Assembly: GCA_030141605.1 (NCBI GenBank) | Contig: JAQGDQ010000429.1 | Location: 124,001-188,000, forward strand | Direction: 5' to 3' | Length of the DNA stretch: 64,000 bases | Source of the DNA: Tubiluchus corallicola | Taxonomy: Eukaryota; Priapulida; Priapulimorpha; Priapulimorphida; Tubiluchidae | Shown: one piece after another, positions 50,212-61,980 of the stretch | Numbering within the stretch: position 1 is the first letter of the stretch | Layout: each line of letters begins with the position of its first letter | Notes under the pieces: generated by a model | Databases searched by the model: none | What the model saw: the letters and a program-made list of their open reading frames with translations, nothing else | What the model was told of the DNA's origin: nothing | Translations under genes and position numbers: made by a program

Positions 50212-50836
50212 ATTTCTATTCTAGGTGCGATCTCAACTGCACTAGTCTACTTACGTGGAATGCAGGCGCTCTATCTATCTATCACACCTTCTGGTCGGGT
50301 GGGCATTTCTGAAGGCCATGGATGTGTTGGTGTTCTTAAACAGGGGTCTTTAGCTGATGACACTCCAGGAGCTCAAAACGGTCTTAGTGGGCTATAGGAA
50401 GCTCCACTTTGCCTCCGCGGGAGGTTGTAGTCATTGTTTCTATTGAAGAATTTCTACCTGTGTGGAACTTGGACCAATACCAATTAAGCAGTTTCATTTT
50501 TTCGGTCTTGTAGTTGCACTTCCTGCAGTGAAAGGTCACTATGGAAAAACAAAAAAGGTACTTATCAGTGAACCATAAACTTAAACTTTTCTTTTCAAAG
50601 AAATACATTCCTAGTTAAACTGTCCTATGTTCAGCCTGGAACATTTCCCATTTTTGTGTACTGGTGGATACATCTTTTTCTTTATCGACAAATGCTCAGA
50701 GCCAAATAAAGACAGGTAATTTTTGATTAAAACAAATTTTATTGAACTAAAAAACTAGTTTCTAAAGATCTAATCACTGAGGAGGCTTAATCAGCCCTTT
50801 CGCTCTGTAAGCTGTTCCGAAACAAGCAACTGATTG

Positions 50837-51530
50837 TTATTTACTCATGTGTGATGTTTTTTTATGAGCCACATCTTTGGTGTTTCCTTTGTCCAGTGGC
50901 ACACAATTATTATTGTCAAGAAACAAATCCTCCTGTACAATTTCTTCATCAAGTGCCTGATCTTCAAGGTTATCAGAAAAGTGATCCATTTGTACTTCTA
51001 CCTTATTCTTGGTCCAATCCCCTGGCAATTTCTCAGCATGATATTGCTTCAAGTTATCTATGTGCACCGCCATGCATGATGAACTTGTGGACTTCTGTAA
51101 TTTGAAAAGCACTTCGCTGATTTTCTGTACCACCAAGAATGAGCCTTGCCATCCTCGACCGAGTTTTCTCCTAGTAGCAGGCAGGCACCAATACCACACC
51201 CAGCTACCATTTTTGATTTCCAGTGACTTCAACTTGTTGTTATATCCTCATTTTTGTCTATCTGCAGCTTTGTGCACAGAATGTCAGGCATATTCATATG
51301 CCTCCTCTGTCACACTCCGCACCCACTCTACATATTCGTGTGTACTTTGAACCAGAGGTATAAAGTGAGGTGGGACTCGCACCGTAATATCTAGTGGAAT
51401 AAAATTCTCTCTTGAAAAACATAAGATTTGGAGAACAACTCATAGATGTTTGAGCCGCTGCAAGATAAGCCATCATTACATACGGTAGGTGCACCATCAC
51501 TATCATGATCATCACTGGGTAATGTGGTGG
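50837..51530 (-). pseudogene. Ty3/gypsy-like integrase C-terminal fragment
   Basis: On the minus strand the frame 51232-50837 carries WVWYWCLPATRRKLGRGW and then GSFLVVQKI, ending in VHIDNLKQYH: the pattern of the chromodomain-less integrase tail in gypsy elements (KL-P-W-GP--V, hID-LK-Y). Upstream, 51515-51400 in another frame has LPYVMMAYLAAAQTSMSCSPN then FFKRE (family MAY-S--H-STG-TPN), so at least one frameshift separates them. No protease, RT or LTR pair was recognised. Confidence 0.75.
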
Positions 51531-51551
51531 GTTGTTGTGAAGTGGTATGGT

Positions 51552-53911
51552 ATACAGGGCCTATTTCAGCCTAAGCGAGGCCCAGGGAAGTGGGGGGCGT
51601 GTGTGGCCCCCTCGGGGGGGGGGGGCGAAACGCAGCATGGTTGGTGCCCAGAATTTTTGAACTGCTAGAATGCCGGAGAAGCATTTTTGAAGAGAAAATA
51701 TGGGGTTATACAGTTGTTAAAGGAAAGAACAATTGAAAGAAAAACTGCTTTACTATCAAGACCAGACCTTAATACTTATTAAATAGTCAAATCAAAAACA
51801 ACATCCTTGCAATATGTAATACTGTACTCTCATTTCCGTACAAACCATCTTCTGACTTTTTGTTTTGCAAAGTTATCAATTAACTCTTTAAGATCAAGGC
51901 CTCTTACTACATCTACATTCATTTGAATAATTGACAGACTGTTTAACCAATCCTGGGTCATTGTCGAACGATTGTCAGTTTTGATATTTTTTAACGCACT
52001 GAAAGAGCGTTCACCAGACGAAACGGAAACTGGCATTGATAAGAAAATGAGAAGTGCGGCTACAATATTTGGGTAGACTTTGACTAGTTTCATTGCAATA
52101 ATTCGGTCCAACAATTTTTTGGCGTCGTACAGTCTTTAAAATGCTCAGCAAAAATACGATTCAAAAAGCACGTTTCATCTACAACATCTTTAGACACATG
52201 TTTTGAATACTTTTTTGGAAATTTGTGGCAATGGTTCTGAGATCGCTCTCCTCAAGAATATGAAATTTCCACAAAAAAACTGAACGTCTCACAAATTTGA
52301 TCTAAAGCTTGAAACCGCTAGCTTAAAGCTAGGCCACCTAAAACTGAATCTAAAAACACGTTAACTTTGAACTTCTGCTCAGCATCTTCAGCGGACAATT
52401 TTCTTGTCGTTGCAAAACTGCATGGTAATTCTAAGCTGCTCGCGACATTCTTACATTCCTCGAGCATGGTGTCCCACTTATCTGGCAACTGCTTGACACT
52501 TTCAACCAGAGACTGAATACAGTTGCTCTCGAAATCAATGGTTGCTGCTGGAGGCTGAATCAGTAAATTTGTCTCATGTACAATTGACAATAGCTTCAAC
52601 CATATGGACACCATCAACAGGCCCTCGAAAGTTGAGAAGTATTGCTCGAGACCGGAAAGTGTAGCTCGAACTTCAGAAGTAAGGTTCAGTTTGTGTGCAT
52701 CTGCCATTGCTGTCTTCGCGTCACCAAGATGCCGTGCTATTGGTCGCACAGCTTCAATTCTAGCACTCCAACGGGTTTGAGATGTGCTGTGCAATGAAAT
52801 ACCATCAGTGTGTGCTGTCAGAATCTTCCATCTCTGTGGGCTATTTGAGAAGAAATTGTACAACTGTTGTGCAGCACTAAAGAATGTTATGGCTTCCCTG
52901 CAGCACTGTGCAGCATCCACACCTACAAGATTTAGAGAGTGGTTGCCGCAGGGGGAATACAGAGCATTGTCATTACTCTCAAGTAATGCGGCTTGGACGC
53001 CATTGTAGGTTCCAGACATATTGGATCCATTGTCGTACCCCTGTCCAATGCATAAGTTCCAGTCTAACCTGACAATAAACAAGAACAAAATTTTAAGTGT
53101 GCAGGGTGAATTATCAAAATTTTTTCAAGGTTATTGAAAGTTCACCTGAGATTCTCAAGAATTTCCAGGATGCGTGCAGCAATTTGTCATCCGGTTTTCT
53201 CAGTGAAGTTGTCAAACTGAATGAACTTTTCTTGGATAGCGACGTCCCCACTGTCATCGTCCATTTTCAAAAACTTCACGACCACGGTAGTTTGTTCCTC
53301 ATGAGACACATCAGTGTTGCATCAACAATCAATGAATATTACCTTGCTTCTTGAATATATTCAAGCAGTTTCTGTTGCACAAACGATCAACATAGACCGA
53401 TGTATTTTGCATTGTTGTAGACAGGTAGTGTACATGTAGCTTCTTTCCTTTCTGCTGTGATTCTTTGGCTCTCTCAACATGTTGCCAGAGCACACTGTCG
53501 TAACGACCAAGAAGCTCAATCAGTCCCAGGAAGTTTCCATTATTTGGATCACCAATACGGTGTCTCTTACCCAAAAACCTGGTATCTGCTTACATTTAGT
53601 TCCTCTGACTGCAGTTCTTTGTGCAACATGTCAACAACTGTTGAATGTGTCTTCAACATGTGCTGGGAGTCTCTCCAATTTACATAATTCTGCTTGTGTA
53701 CTATGCTGTTCTCGTGAGCAGGAATTCGATCATACAATTTGTTCCACCCTCTGCTGATATTGTAGCCAGTTGATGCAAATACTGGGTACATTGGAACCTT
53801 AAACACCAGACATGAGATAACACGGTGCACAAAAAAGGAGGTACAGTACACTATTTCGCTGCTGATACTAGCAAAGCTATTTCTGGATGATAGCAAGACA
53901 TATGACAACAT
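51552..53911 (-). pseudogene. second hAT transposase, fragmented, different family
   Basis: Minus-strand pieces in order: 53911-53567 (zinc-finger end, YPVFASTGYNISRGWNKLY, HENS..H); 53574-53329 (DPNNGNFLGLIELLGRYD); an interrupted stretch to 53140 with DVSHEEQTTVVVKFLKMD; 53088-52318 (CIGQGYDNGSNMSGTYNG, PCGNHSLNLVG, TRWSARIEAV); 52114-51830 with the dimerisation domain MPVSVSSGERSFSALKNIK and MTQDWLNSLSII. A plausible intron (GTGAACT...TTATTGTCAG) separates the third and fourth pieces. Shifts near 53185 and 53570 disable it. CAGGGCCTATTTCAGCC at 51552 may be its left terminus; no right mate seen. Confidence 0.82.
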
Positions 53912-53949
53912 GGAGAATTATTGCCTGTCTAGCACGTCAGTTTTGTAGA

Positions 53950-55030
53950 CCACGCATTCACATTGCTCGGTTAATAATGTTAATACTAAGTAACTGTCCC
54001 AGGTTTCGGCACCAAATATAATGACCTAGTTTTCAATTGACACACGTAAATGTTAATAATAATGAAAATGTTAAATGAACACTTCATTTTATTTCTTTGT
54101 ACGCAAAAAGAACCTCATTGTTCATCTGCTCCATTGTCTTCACAACAATATTTGTGCATTCAATTCAATTCAATAGTTTGGCTGATTTGAAACACAAAAC
54201 ATTAAGCTATATACATAATGATAATAACAATACAATATTGAGAACAGGTAAGGTTTGAAATTGTACAAATCAGCTTCAAGGAGTGTAGGAGCGCGAGCTT
54301 TCGAGTCTCACCCCGAGACTGCACAAACATGCATGGTGCAGACAGAGAAATACATGCAACAGCTCAAAGTTAAAACAATATTCAACTATAAAAACAATGA
54401 TAATTACATGATAATACATGCATTCTATGAAAATTAAATTCAAAAAAAGTTTTATTGTACATTCGCTGGACACTCGTGGAATCCACAACAAGGTCACTGC
54501 TGCAGCTTCTGAGTGGGAAGGACCAGGCACGTGATTAAACATCATCAAGCCTAGGGGTGTTTCTTTCCTAGTCACGCCTAGTAGATTCACCTTTGCACCA
54601 TCTTACTGGTGCAAATACTAAGAAAACGTTATTCTCTTCTTTTAATACTATATGCACTACAAAGATAAAACCAATTAGGTTACAAAAACATAAATTGGCA
54701 TCCTCTTGGGTTTAAAACTTATAATTAATAGTTGTAATAATTATGTTTACGTTGTTAATGGATTTTGCTTTGCAACAGAAATAGTTACAATATTGGAATC
54801 CCCTGTTCGGCTTCATTTGACTGTGCTTAAGAATCTAAATCTAATATGAGGGAAACTGAAAGGTAACTAAGTGCATAAAAACAAGCGAACCTGTAAAAGA
54901 AACTAACTTGAATTGAAACAAGTGAAGTATGCAAACGCTTTTTCAATTTCTCATGGCGACGGAAGTTATTTGGTGTTTTCATTTTAAAACCAATTAAATT
55001 ATTAACCTGACTGATAATTTAGAATAAAGT
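53950..55030. other. intergenic, upstream of SRSF3-like gene
   Basis: AT-rich; no host exon recognised. The SRSF 5'UTR and promoter should lie in the last few hundred bases before 55035, but no TATA box or initiator stands out. Confidence 0.45.
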
Positions 55031-55034
55031 AAAA

Positions 55035-58000
55035 ATGCCGGGACCTTTTCGCGAGTGGCCTTTGGACTGCAAGGTGTATGTGGGTGATTTAGGTGATAAC
55101 GCAACCGAACACGAGCTAGATTCAGCTTTTAGCAAATATGGACGTTTGCGTAATATCTGGATTGCAAGGAGACCACCAGGGTTTGCATTTATCGAATTCG
55201 AAGATCCGAGAGATGCTGAAGATTCATGCAGAGGACTTGATGGAACGTTAGTGATTTGTCCCATAACACATAAATGTTAATCAGTTGTATATGTGTTGTA
55301 ATTTAAACCTAAAGTCTAAACATTATCGAAGCGTTGGCGCTAAAATTGTAGCTTAAAAACTACAAAGCGAAGTGGGCTAATAGCACCTTTCATTTGGGTA
55401 TTAGCATTCAGCAGGTATTAGCACGCGTTTATTGGGCGCCATTTAATACACTATTTTATTTCTTGAAGACACCACTATCTTATTCCTTGAAGAAATCACT
55501 AATTTGTTGTTTTCCTTGAAGCAATCACTAATTTACTGTTTTACGTTCTTACATGCAAAATTTGCAACGAAGTCATTTAAACTTTGCACAGTAAATTGAA
55601 TATGTGGCTAAACATATTGACTAATTTAAACTACTTTAATGTTTAAGCTAAACTGTGACATAAAGTTGCGTCTGCATGATAAATTTACATGCATTACGCT
55701 TTGACACATTATGGTTGTAAAAAACATAGCTGTGATTACCGATGAAGGGGTGAAGAGTGTCTAGAGCCTAGATAAGGCAGGCCACTGCAGAAATCGTACT
55801 AAAAGTGTATTGAAATTATATTGGTGGGAGTTTGGGAAAACATCGTATAATTGTAATAACGAGTTTCGTAGTAACAATACGTGATTATATAGGTTTTATT
55901 ACAAGCTTGGCAGGGACATAATAAAATCGTCGTACTACCAAAAGTTTTGTTATTAAGTTTTGAAATTATATTGGTGGACTTTGGGACAACGTCGTATAAA
56001 TGGCGTTTTCGTACTAACAAGTTTCGTTGTACCCATACGTGATTATATAGGTTTTATTATAAGCTTGGCAGGGACATAATAAAATTGTCGTACTACCAAA
56101 AGTTTAGTTATAAGCCGAATCGTATTATCGGGATTCGACTGTAGGAGGTTTTATATCAACAATAAACTAACTAATAATTAGTTTTAAATAAAAAATGTTT
56201 TGCATTTATTCCGCTATTCAATTAGACAATTGGTGTAATCTTTTCGTAAAATAAGTGCCACCTGGGAGTTCAGTAAATAAAAAACACAAGCCAGAAATAC
56301 AGAATCACTGACCAGAGTCGTAGAACAGAGTAGGACACAACAGGACCTAACGACAATCCGAACAGGACTCTGTGACTTACGGCCCAGAAAAACTTTGTTG
56401 TCCGGACAAGTTTTTTTAATTAGACGCTATAGTACAAAAACATGGTTTACCTAAACTACTATAGAATTATATAGTCTTCTTGTAAAAAAAAACATAATAA
56501 TGAGTTATTATTCTGCTTATTCTCATTATCTTTATTTAGGAGGCTTTGTGGTAGTCGTGTGAGGGTTGAAATGTCTTCTGGACGAAGTCGTCGTGGCGGA
56601 CGTAGAGGACCTCCAGGACCATCATACAGAAGTGAGCGCTATTACCCTGATGACAGGTCGGCAATTTTTAACAAATTTCTAATAGAATATTTAATTTAAA
56701 GATGTTTCATGTTTGGTTACATGAATGTTTTAAAACATGTAGCATTTATAGCTACAAAACTGTATTTAACCGTCTGGGAAACGAATCCATGAATAATGTT
56801 AAACTATTGCGGCTTTTTAATATAAGTGAATAGAATTTAATAGATTAAAACTAAAATTCCTTACTTTTCTTCTCACTCTTTCTTTCACTTTTATTTTGTG
56901 CAGTTGAACACTACACAGACATTATTAGTCTCCTATAGTTTATTAAATCGAAAAGTTTCTCATTTCTTGCAATAAGTTATCGCTTAATGATTTTAGTATG
57001 TGTTTTAAAAGCAAAAGTGAAATGCCACTAAATAATTCATGCTTTCATATAATGTAATAGCTTCTCAGGAAGATGCTTCAGTTTAAGGATGTAATTGATA
57101 ATGATACATGTTATCAGAAATGATACAATAATTATCAGTTATCTCGTCAATACGAAAAACTTTTTTTTCATTATTGTGTAGATGGTAATTTTGAACTACC
57201 ATTACTGTATTTGCAATCTTGATCACTGTTTATTGTTCCTCCTACATGGAACCCGCCAGATATTACTTAGTTGTCTTGTAATGATTCTTCAGGATTCGGT
57301 GTTACTTTTGAAAGCGATACCCCAATTATGAGCAGCTTACATATTTATGACAGGAGATTTCTTCTTCATTTGTATTGTGTGTATTAATTGGGAAGTAGCC
57401 TCAGAAAATACTGTATTACCTTACACCAAGATACCTTGCATGCAATCAAAACTTCCACAGCAATACATATAATTATATCACGAGTCTTATCCTTTCAAAT
57501 GATTTTTCATAATAACAGTTCGTACTGCATTAATTATCGTATCATGTTGTGTCTCTAAATTTTTATTGTATAACTTCCCTTTTAGTGGCAGTTCATTGGC
57601 AAGCACCTTTTTTACAACAAACTAAATGTTGTGAATACAAATATGTATATAAAAGTTTAATGTAAAAAGTAACTAAATGATAATAACAATACAGTTAGAG
57701 AATATATATATATATATATATATGTATTATCTTTTATATATATATATATGTGTGTCTTGCGAAACAAAGTACCTTTTTGAAAGCGTTCTGCAAATTTATA
57801 TACCTTTCTAATGTCGTATAGCAAACTTCTTTAAAGTGACATACTTGTTTTTTAGTTATATAAGTATTTGAGCCTGTGTATTGCATGGTAATTAATGCCC
57901 ATATACCACTTTCAGGATTTTATAACATCAACCCCTCACCCCTACCAGCTACACTTCATTAGGGATCACTTGACCCATCTCCAGTCAATCAACATTGGGC

Positions 58001-60970
58001 AACAACATACTCTTCGCCCAGCAACAACAGCACATTCTGATCAACAACACACCCAACGTTCGGCTGCTTCTGTCTCCATGGCGACCACCATTCACTCGGC
58101 ATTACTCTGCACTGCCATCCAAAACAACAACAACATACGGCAAAGCTACAGACGGCATGGCTCGCCGTGCACAATGCAGTTCCTGTTGCATGTGGCATTG
58201 TGTATTTGGCTGCCGTGCTGTATTTTATACTCATCATCACTCAACAACACCCTACTGCACCATCAACATTCTGGAACAGGTGCTTCTTATTGTTTACTTA
58301 GCAGGGTCGTAGGTATAGTATAACAAGAACTTGTGATCAAAGATACATTGCTTTATCACAAAAGTTACAATTGCGAGTAAGTGTTAGTAATTTGTAAATA
58401 TCAACTGCACAGCTCAAGTCGGCTTGTTTGTGCTACCAAAGTTGAAAATTAACTAGTTTTGGAATTTGAGGAATTATCCTGGAACTGCAGCAAAACAAGT
58501 TTTATCTTTGATTCTGTCATTATTGATGTTAAATTTAAACAAATTATCGTTACTGCAATTGTAATTTCAGCCTTCAGTTGTTATCAATTACGATTTTGAG
58601 GGTTCCAGGATGCATTTAATCTTTCATAATTTTTTTCGAAATCTAGCTATACCTGTACTCTATAGGAAAGGGAAATTCATTTGACGTGATTTAAGTTTTT
58701 TATTTTCCATGTGAAAACTTGCATTTAGTGCATCTGCAGCTTGTACATTACGTAAGTTAACAAGCTGACATATTTAGCTTAGGCTTATACAATGTGGATT
58801 GTGCCAAGAAAAAACTAAGCCAATTTAAAATCACTAAATTTATGTTAAATATTTTTAACCTATAGAAAAGTTGCGTACATTAGTGTTCATTATCGCAGCA
58901 AATTGAGAATACGTATATGGCGCCTTTTACTTCTTTAGTGTTAAATTTTTGAATTTTAAAATGATCATTGATTTTGCGATGTTTTTATTGATAGCACTCC
59001 ATTTCTTATATGTATTTTATAGGGACAAGGATAGAGAGAGAGGTAGAGAGCGGAAAAGATCTCCTCCTCGAAGACGCAGTCGCAGTGGGTAAACAACTCA
59101 AAATATTTCAAAACCAAAAAAGTGTAATAAGATTTTGTATAGTAAAAATGTTTGATGCTTGTAGTAAATGATCCAGCTGCTAGCAATAGACCTAATTGCA
59201 AATTTTAACGTGTGAAAATAGAAATACTATGTGATATTTGTGAAGATCATACTGTGATTAATTTTTTCTGCTTTTCTTACAGAGAACGGCACAAAAGTTA
59301 CTCTGGTAGTCCTCGCAGGTTAGTTAAGAATAAATGGCTTTTTCATGGAATTATACATTATTCTAGAATCACCAAGTAATTAAGTGAAATAACAAAAATA
59401 AGTAGTGCACTCAGTTGTAGTAGTGCTTTTTAAGTTTTCAAATGCATCCTATTAGTTAATTATCATACAGTAGGTGTCATTTATTAGACACAAGAATGCT
59501 TGGTACAGGCCTTCCTATTCAAATATATATAAAAACTGCTGGCAATTGACTCAAATAACTCCCCACAATTCACTCAGTTAAAATAAAAACACTTGTGTGT
59601 GGCCAAATAGCTTTTATTGCTTTTATGTCATCTTTAGGATGCTTTTGTGTACTATAATAAATGTAGAAACAGTCATGTTAGGTACAGCCTTGTTTGTAAG
59701 CAGGTATGTTTGTCATTATGCGCTAATATGCTAGCATAGTGATTTTATTTTGAATCTGTCACCCGCTCATCTGCTGCAGTTAACCTCTTGGTTTCTGGAA
59801 GCAAAGCTGTGCCCAGCGGTTTGCTGTTGAAGCTCCCTCTGCTTTTCACAGGTCATCACCAACTGCACCTCAAGCACCAGACAATTAAGTGTTTTGCTTG
59901 AATATGTGCAACGTGTAGCAACAGCTTTTCATTGTTTTTACCAACATGAGAATTTCATAAACCAACTTCGTGAATAAATGAAGCAACCAACCTTGCATGA
60001 ATTTTTTGCATTTTTAGTGGTAATAATTCATTTAAAGTCTTTGCAATCCATACATAGGTATAGTCATGACTCACACTTCTGTAGTAGTTATATACTATAC
60101 CCATTGACTAATATTTTCAGTCAGTTAATTGGGTCAAAACACTCAGCCCACAGTGAGTCTATTAAGCGGCACTTACTGTATTTCTGAATTACATAACTGT
60201 TAAAAAGCAAGTTTGCCATTTTGCTAAACCAGGAGCTCTGATCTGCTGGTAGTATCAGGCAATGCAAAAGAAATGTTACCAGAGCAAAGCAAATGTGTGA
60301 TATATCCATTTGTTAAAACTTATAACTGGCATTATTGTAACTAGGGATGTGCATGAATAATTGATTACTCGAAGGTATCTTAGCACTGAGCCAACTTCAT
60401 TGTCCCATAGGAAACAATTTGCTGTCTTTGCAGAAAAACAGTTACTTTGCTGTCAACTCACTGCCTTGGATAATTCACAGGGAAGTCGGTTATACCATGT
60501 ATTGCACATACATGTACTTATCGCTGGCATCAGAGAGCTTAGGGGGTATTTTGAAAAGGTTCATTCAGATACCGTAGAATTTTCATTATGCAAAAATAGT
60601 CAAAGTTATTAAAAGTCAACAAACTCTGCGTTTAATCATTTACACGTACAATTTGTGTTCATGTTCATAGTTCAGTAATTAATACTACAGTTCAGTCCAG
60701 ACTAGAGCATGGGTGCTTGTAAATTTATCTTCCCAGCTCAGTAGACGTCTATGGCTCAAAAGTAAACATAGTTGAGCTGAGACAAGAGCGTTAGTGTGCT
60801 GCTAACTAGTGTTTGACATTGACGTTGCATTTGTTTTCAAGACTGCATTGATTTATATTGCATAATGCTCACACTTTTTGATAAGAAATTATCTAAATGA
60901 CGTATGTATTTATTTATTTGTACATTTTTTTATGTTTAGGTCTAGATCTCGATCTGCAGACAGAAACTGA
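55035..60970 (+). CDS. SRSF3: SRSF3-like serine/arginine-rich splicing factor
   Basis: Nuclear SR protein acting in exon definition and alternative splicing. Exons 55035-55246, 56540-56656, 59023-59088, 59283-59318 and 60940-60970 join in phase to 462 nt, 153 residues. One RRM: RNP2 KVYVGDL at residues 13-19 and RNP1 PGFAFIEF at 48-55, then [12 protein letters not shown] closing the domain. A Gly/Arg/Pro linker follows (GGRRGPPGP), then a short RS tail ending [10 protein letters not shown], where vertebrate SRSF3 ends RSRSRSNERK. There is no CCHC knuckle, which argues against SRSF7. All four introns are GT-AG and all exon junctions fall in phase 2, so the small RS exons can be skipped without frameshift. 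A competing terminal exon lies at 59852. Confidence 0.93.
55811..56112. repeat. tandem duplication of 150 bp, pogo-like flank
   Basis: TGAAATTATATTGGTGG starts at 55811 and at 55961, and both units run through ATACGTGATTATATAGG and AAGCTTGGCAGGGACATAATAAAA to CTACCAAAAGTTT. To the right, 56118-56146 reads CGTATTATCGGGATTCGACTG, whose reverse complement (CAGTCGAATCCC...) looks like a pogo/Tigger terminus. Inside SRSF intron 1. Confidence 0.75.
57699..57755. repeat. TA microsatellite
   Basis: Two runs of TA repeats (57703-57722 and 57735-57749) separated by GTATTATCTTT, in SRSF intron 2. Confidence 0.85.
57910..58320. other. GC-richer, CAACA-rich island in SRSF intron 2
   Basis: About 400 bp that is visibly less AT-rich than its surroundings, dense in CAACA and CCA. 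Both plus frames are open for over 100 codons, and so is one minus frame, which fits low-complexity composition more than a protein. The preceding TTTCAG at 57913-57918 could be a splice acceptor. Probably an inserted repeat. Confidence 0.4.
59852..59995 (+). CDS. SRSF3: Alternative terminal exon of the SRSF3-like gene
   Basis: The acceptor TTTTCACAG at 59843-59851 is strong and its exon starts in the same phase as the canonical last exon. From 59852 it encodes [11 protein letters not shown] (after the split Arg) and stops with TAA at 59886-59888. AATAAA sits at 59973-59978, 85 nt after the stop, followed by a T-rich stretch. Use of this exon would yield a protein with a short non-RS tail. 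The 3' boundary given is the expected cleavage region, not observed. It could also act as a cassette exon with premature stop, as in other SR genes. Confidence 0.6.
59973..59978 (+). promoter_or_regulatory. poly(A) signal of the alternative SRSF exon
   Basis: Canonical AATAAA in TGAATAAATG, 85 nt after the alternative stop, followed within about 30 nt by a T-rich element (ATTTTTTGCATTTTT). Its placement supports premature cleavage upstream of the canonical last exon at 60940. Confidence 0.55.
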
Positions 60971-61425
60971 ATTTCCTGTTTGTGAAATTGTCACATCTTC
61001 ATCCGTTTCAAGTGAATTCATTTGTAAATTTTATTTAATGATTTTTTTGATTTGTCATATTTTGTGAATTAGACTAGAATTTTGTGTAAATTTGTGAATC
61101 TCGATTTATCTATGAGAAAGGCTATCACAACTGCTGTACTAAAATCTTAGTATCAGTAAATTAGATTTTCATTACTGTAGAACATATCAGTAAACATGGA
61201 CATCTTTCGTTTTCATAAATGATATTTGCTAGTGTCCCGCCGCAGTAGTAGGTGCGGTTGCTGTAACAGCTTTTTTTGTTGCCTATGTTATTTATGCTAT
61301 ATCTTATCTTCTTATTTACTGTAAACAATTAACAAAATTTTTCAAACTACAACAAAATTACCTAGCCAGAGATCATCGCAGCTGACTTAATTACTACATA
61401 CAGCTTACTACGTTACTGTAAACAG

Positions 61426-61980
61426 TGGCGTAGCAAGTGCTTGTGGTGCCTGCGAGTAAAAACACTTCTGGCGCCCAACCTTTTATTGTTTTGGTCAATT
61501 GCTTGGTGGGTGAAACCATAAATTGTGAGTCTGTTTTTTTTCCTTTCTCGACATGATGCAATAAGGACAAACGAATTTTTCCTAAGAATCACCGAGTTTG
61601 ATTTATGCTGCTGCACCAGAATAATTCTTTTCTATGCATAACACGACAGTTCTTTAGCACTCTGTTCCAGCATTAAAACATGCAAAGATTATGAAAGATA
61701 CACTACAAGTTTTCACAATAATATATTCGGCATTTAGAAAAATGCCAGTGTTTCTCCCAAAATTATCGACCTGCTAAGACACGCGCCACCCTGTACACGC
61801 CATTAAGTAACAACATGGCCTTTTTTAAGCTGTACGCAGTAATTTTAATATTTAAACATCGATTTTGTTTTAAGTGCTATGGATTATTTACATTTTTATT
61901 CCTGTGACTGGTTGTGTAGGTAGGGCCCCAGTTGCTTTGCCTGGGCGACTATAGTGCTGTTAAGATAGCCCTGGTTAATC
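61426..61980. mobile_element. hAT-like termini near the right end
   Basis: On the minus strand from 61977, CAGGGCTATCTTAACAGCAC and then GCCCAGGCAAAGC matches the start of the 11778 MITE (CAGGGCCGTCTTAATAGCAT). On the plus strand, CAGTGGCGTAGCAAG at about 61427 is another hAT-style terminus. No shared 8-bp flank, so these may be two elements. Confidence 0.45.

Noticed and set aside
57895-58323. 142-codon plus-strand ORF as a gene or SRSF exon
   Set aside because: Low-complexity His/Gln/Ser/Thr-rich translation, with two other frames open over the same bases; SRSF exons 56540-56656 and 59023-59088 join in phase without it.
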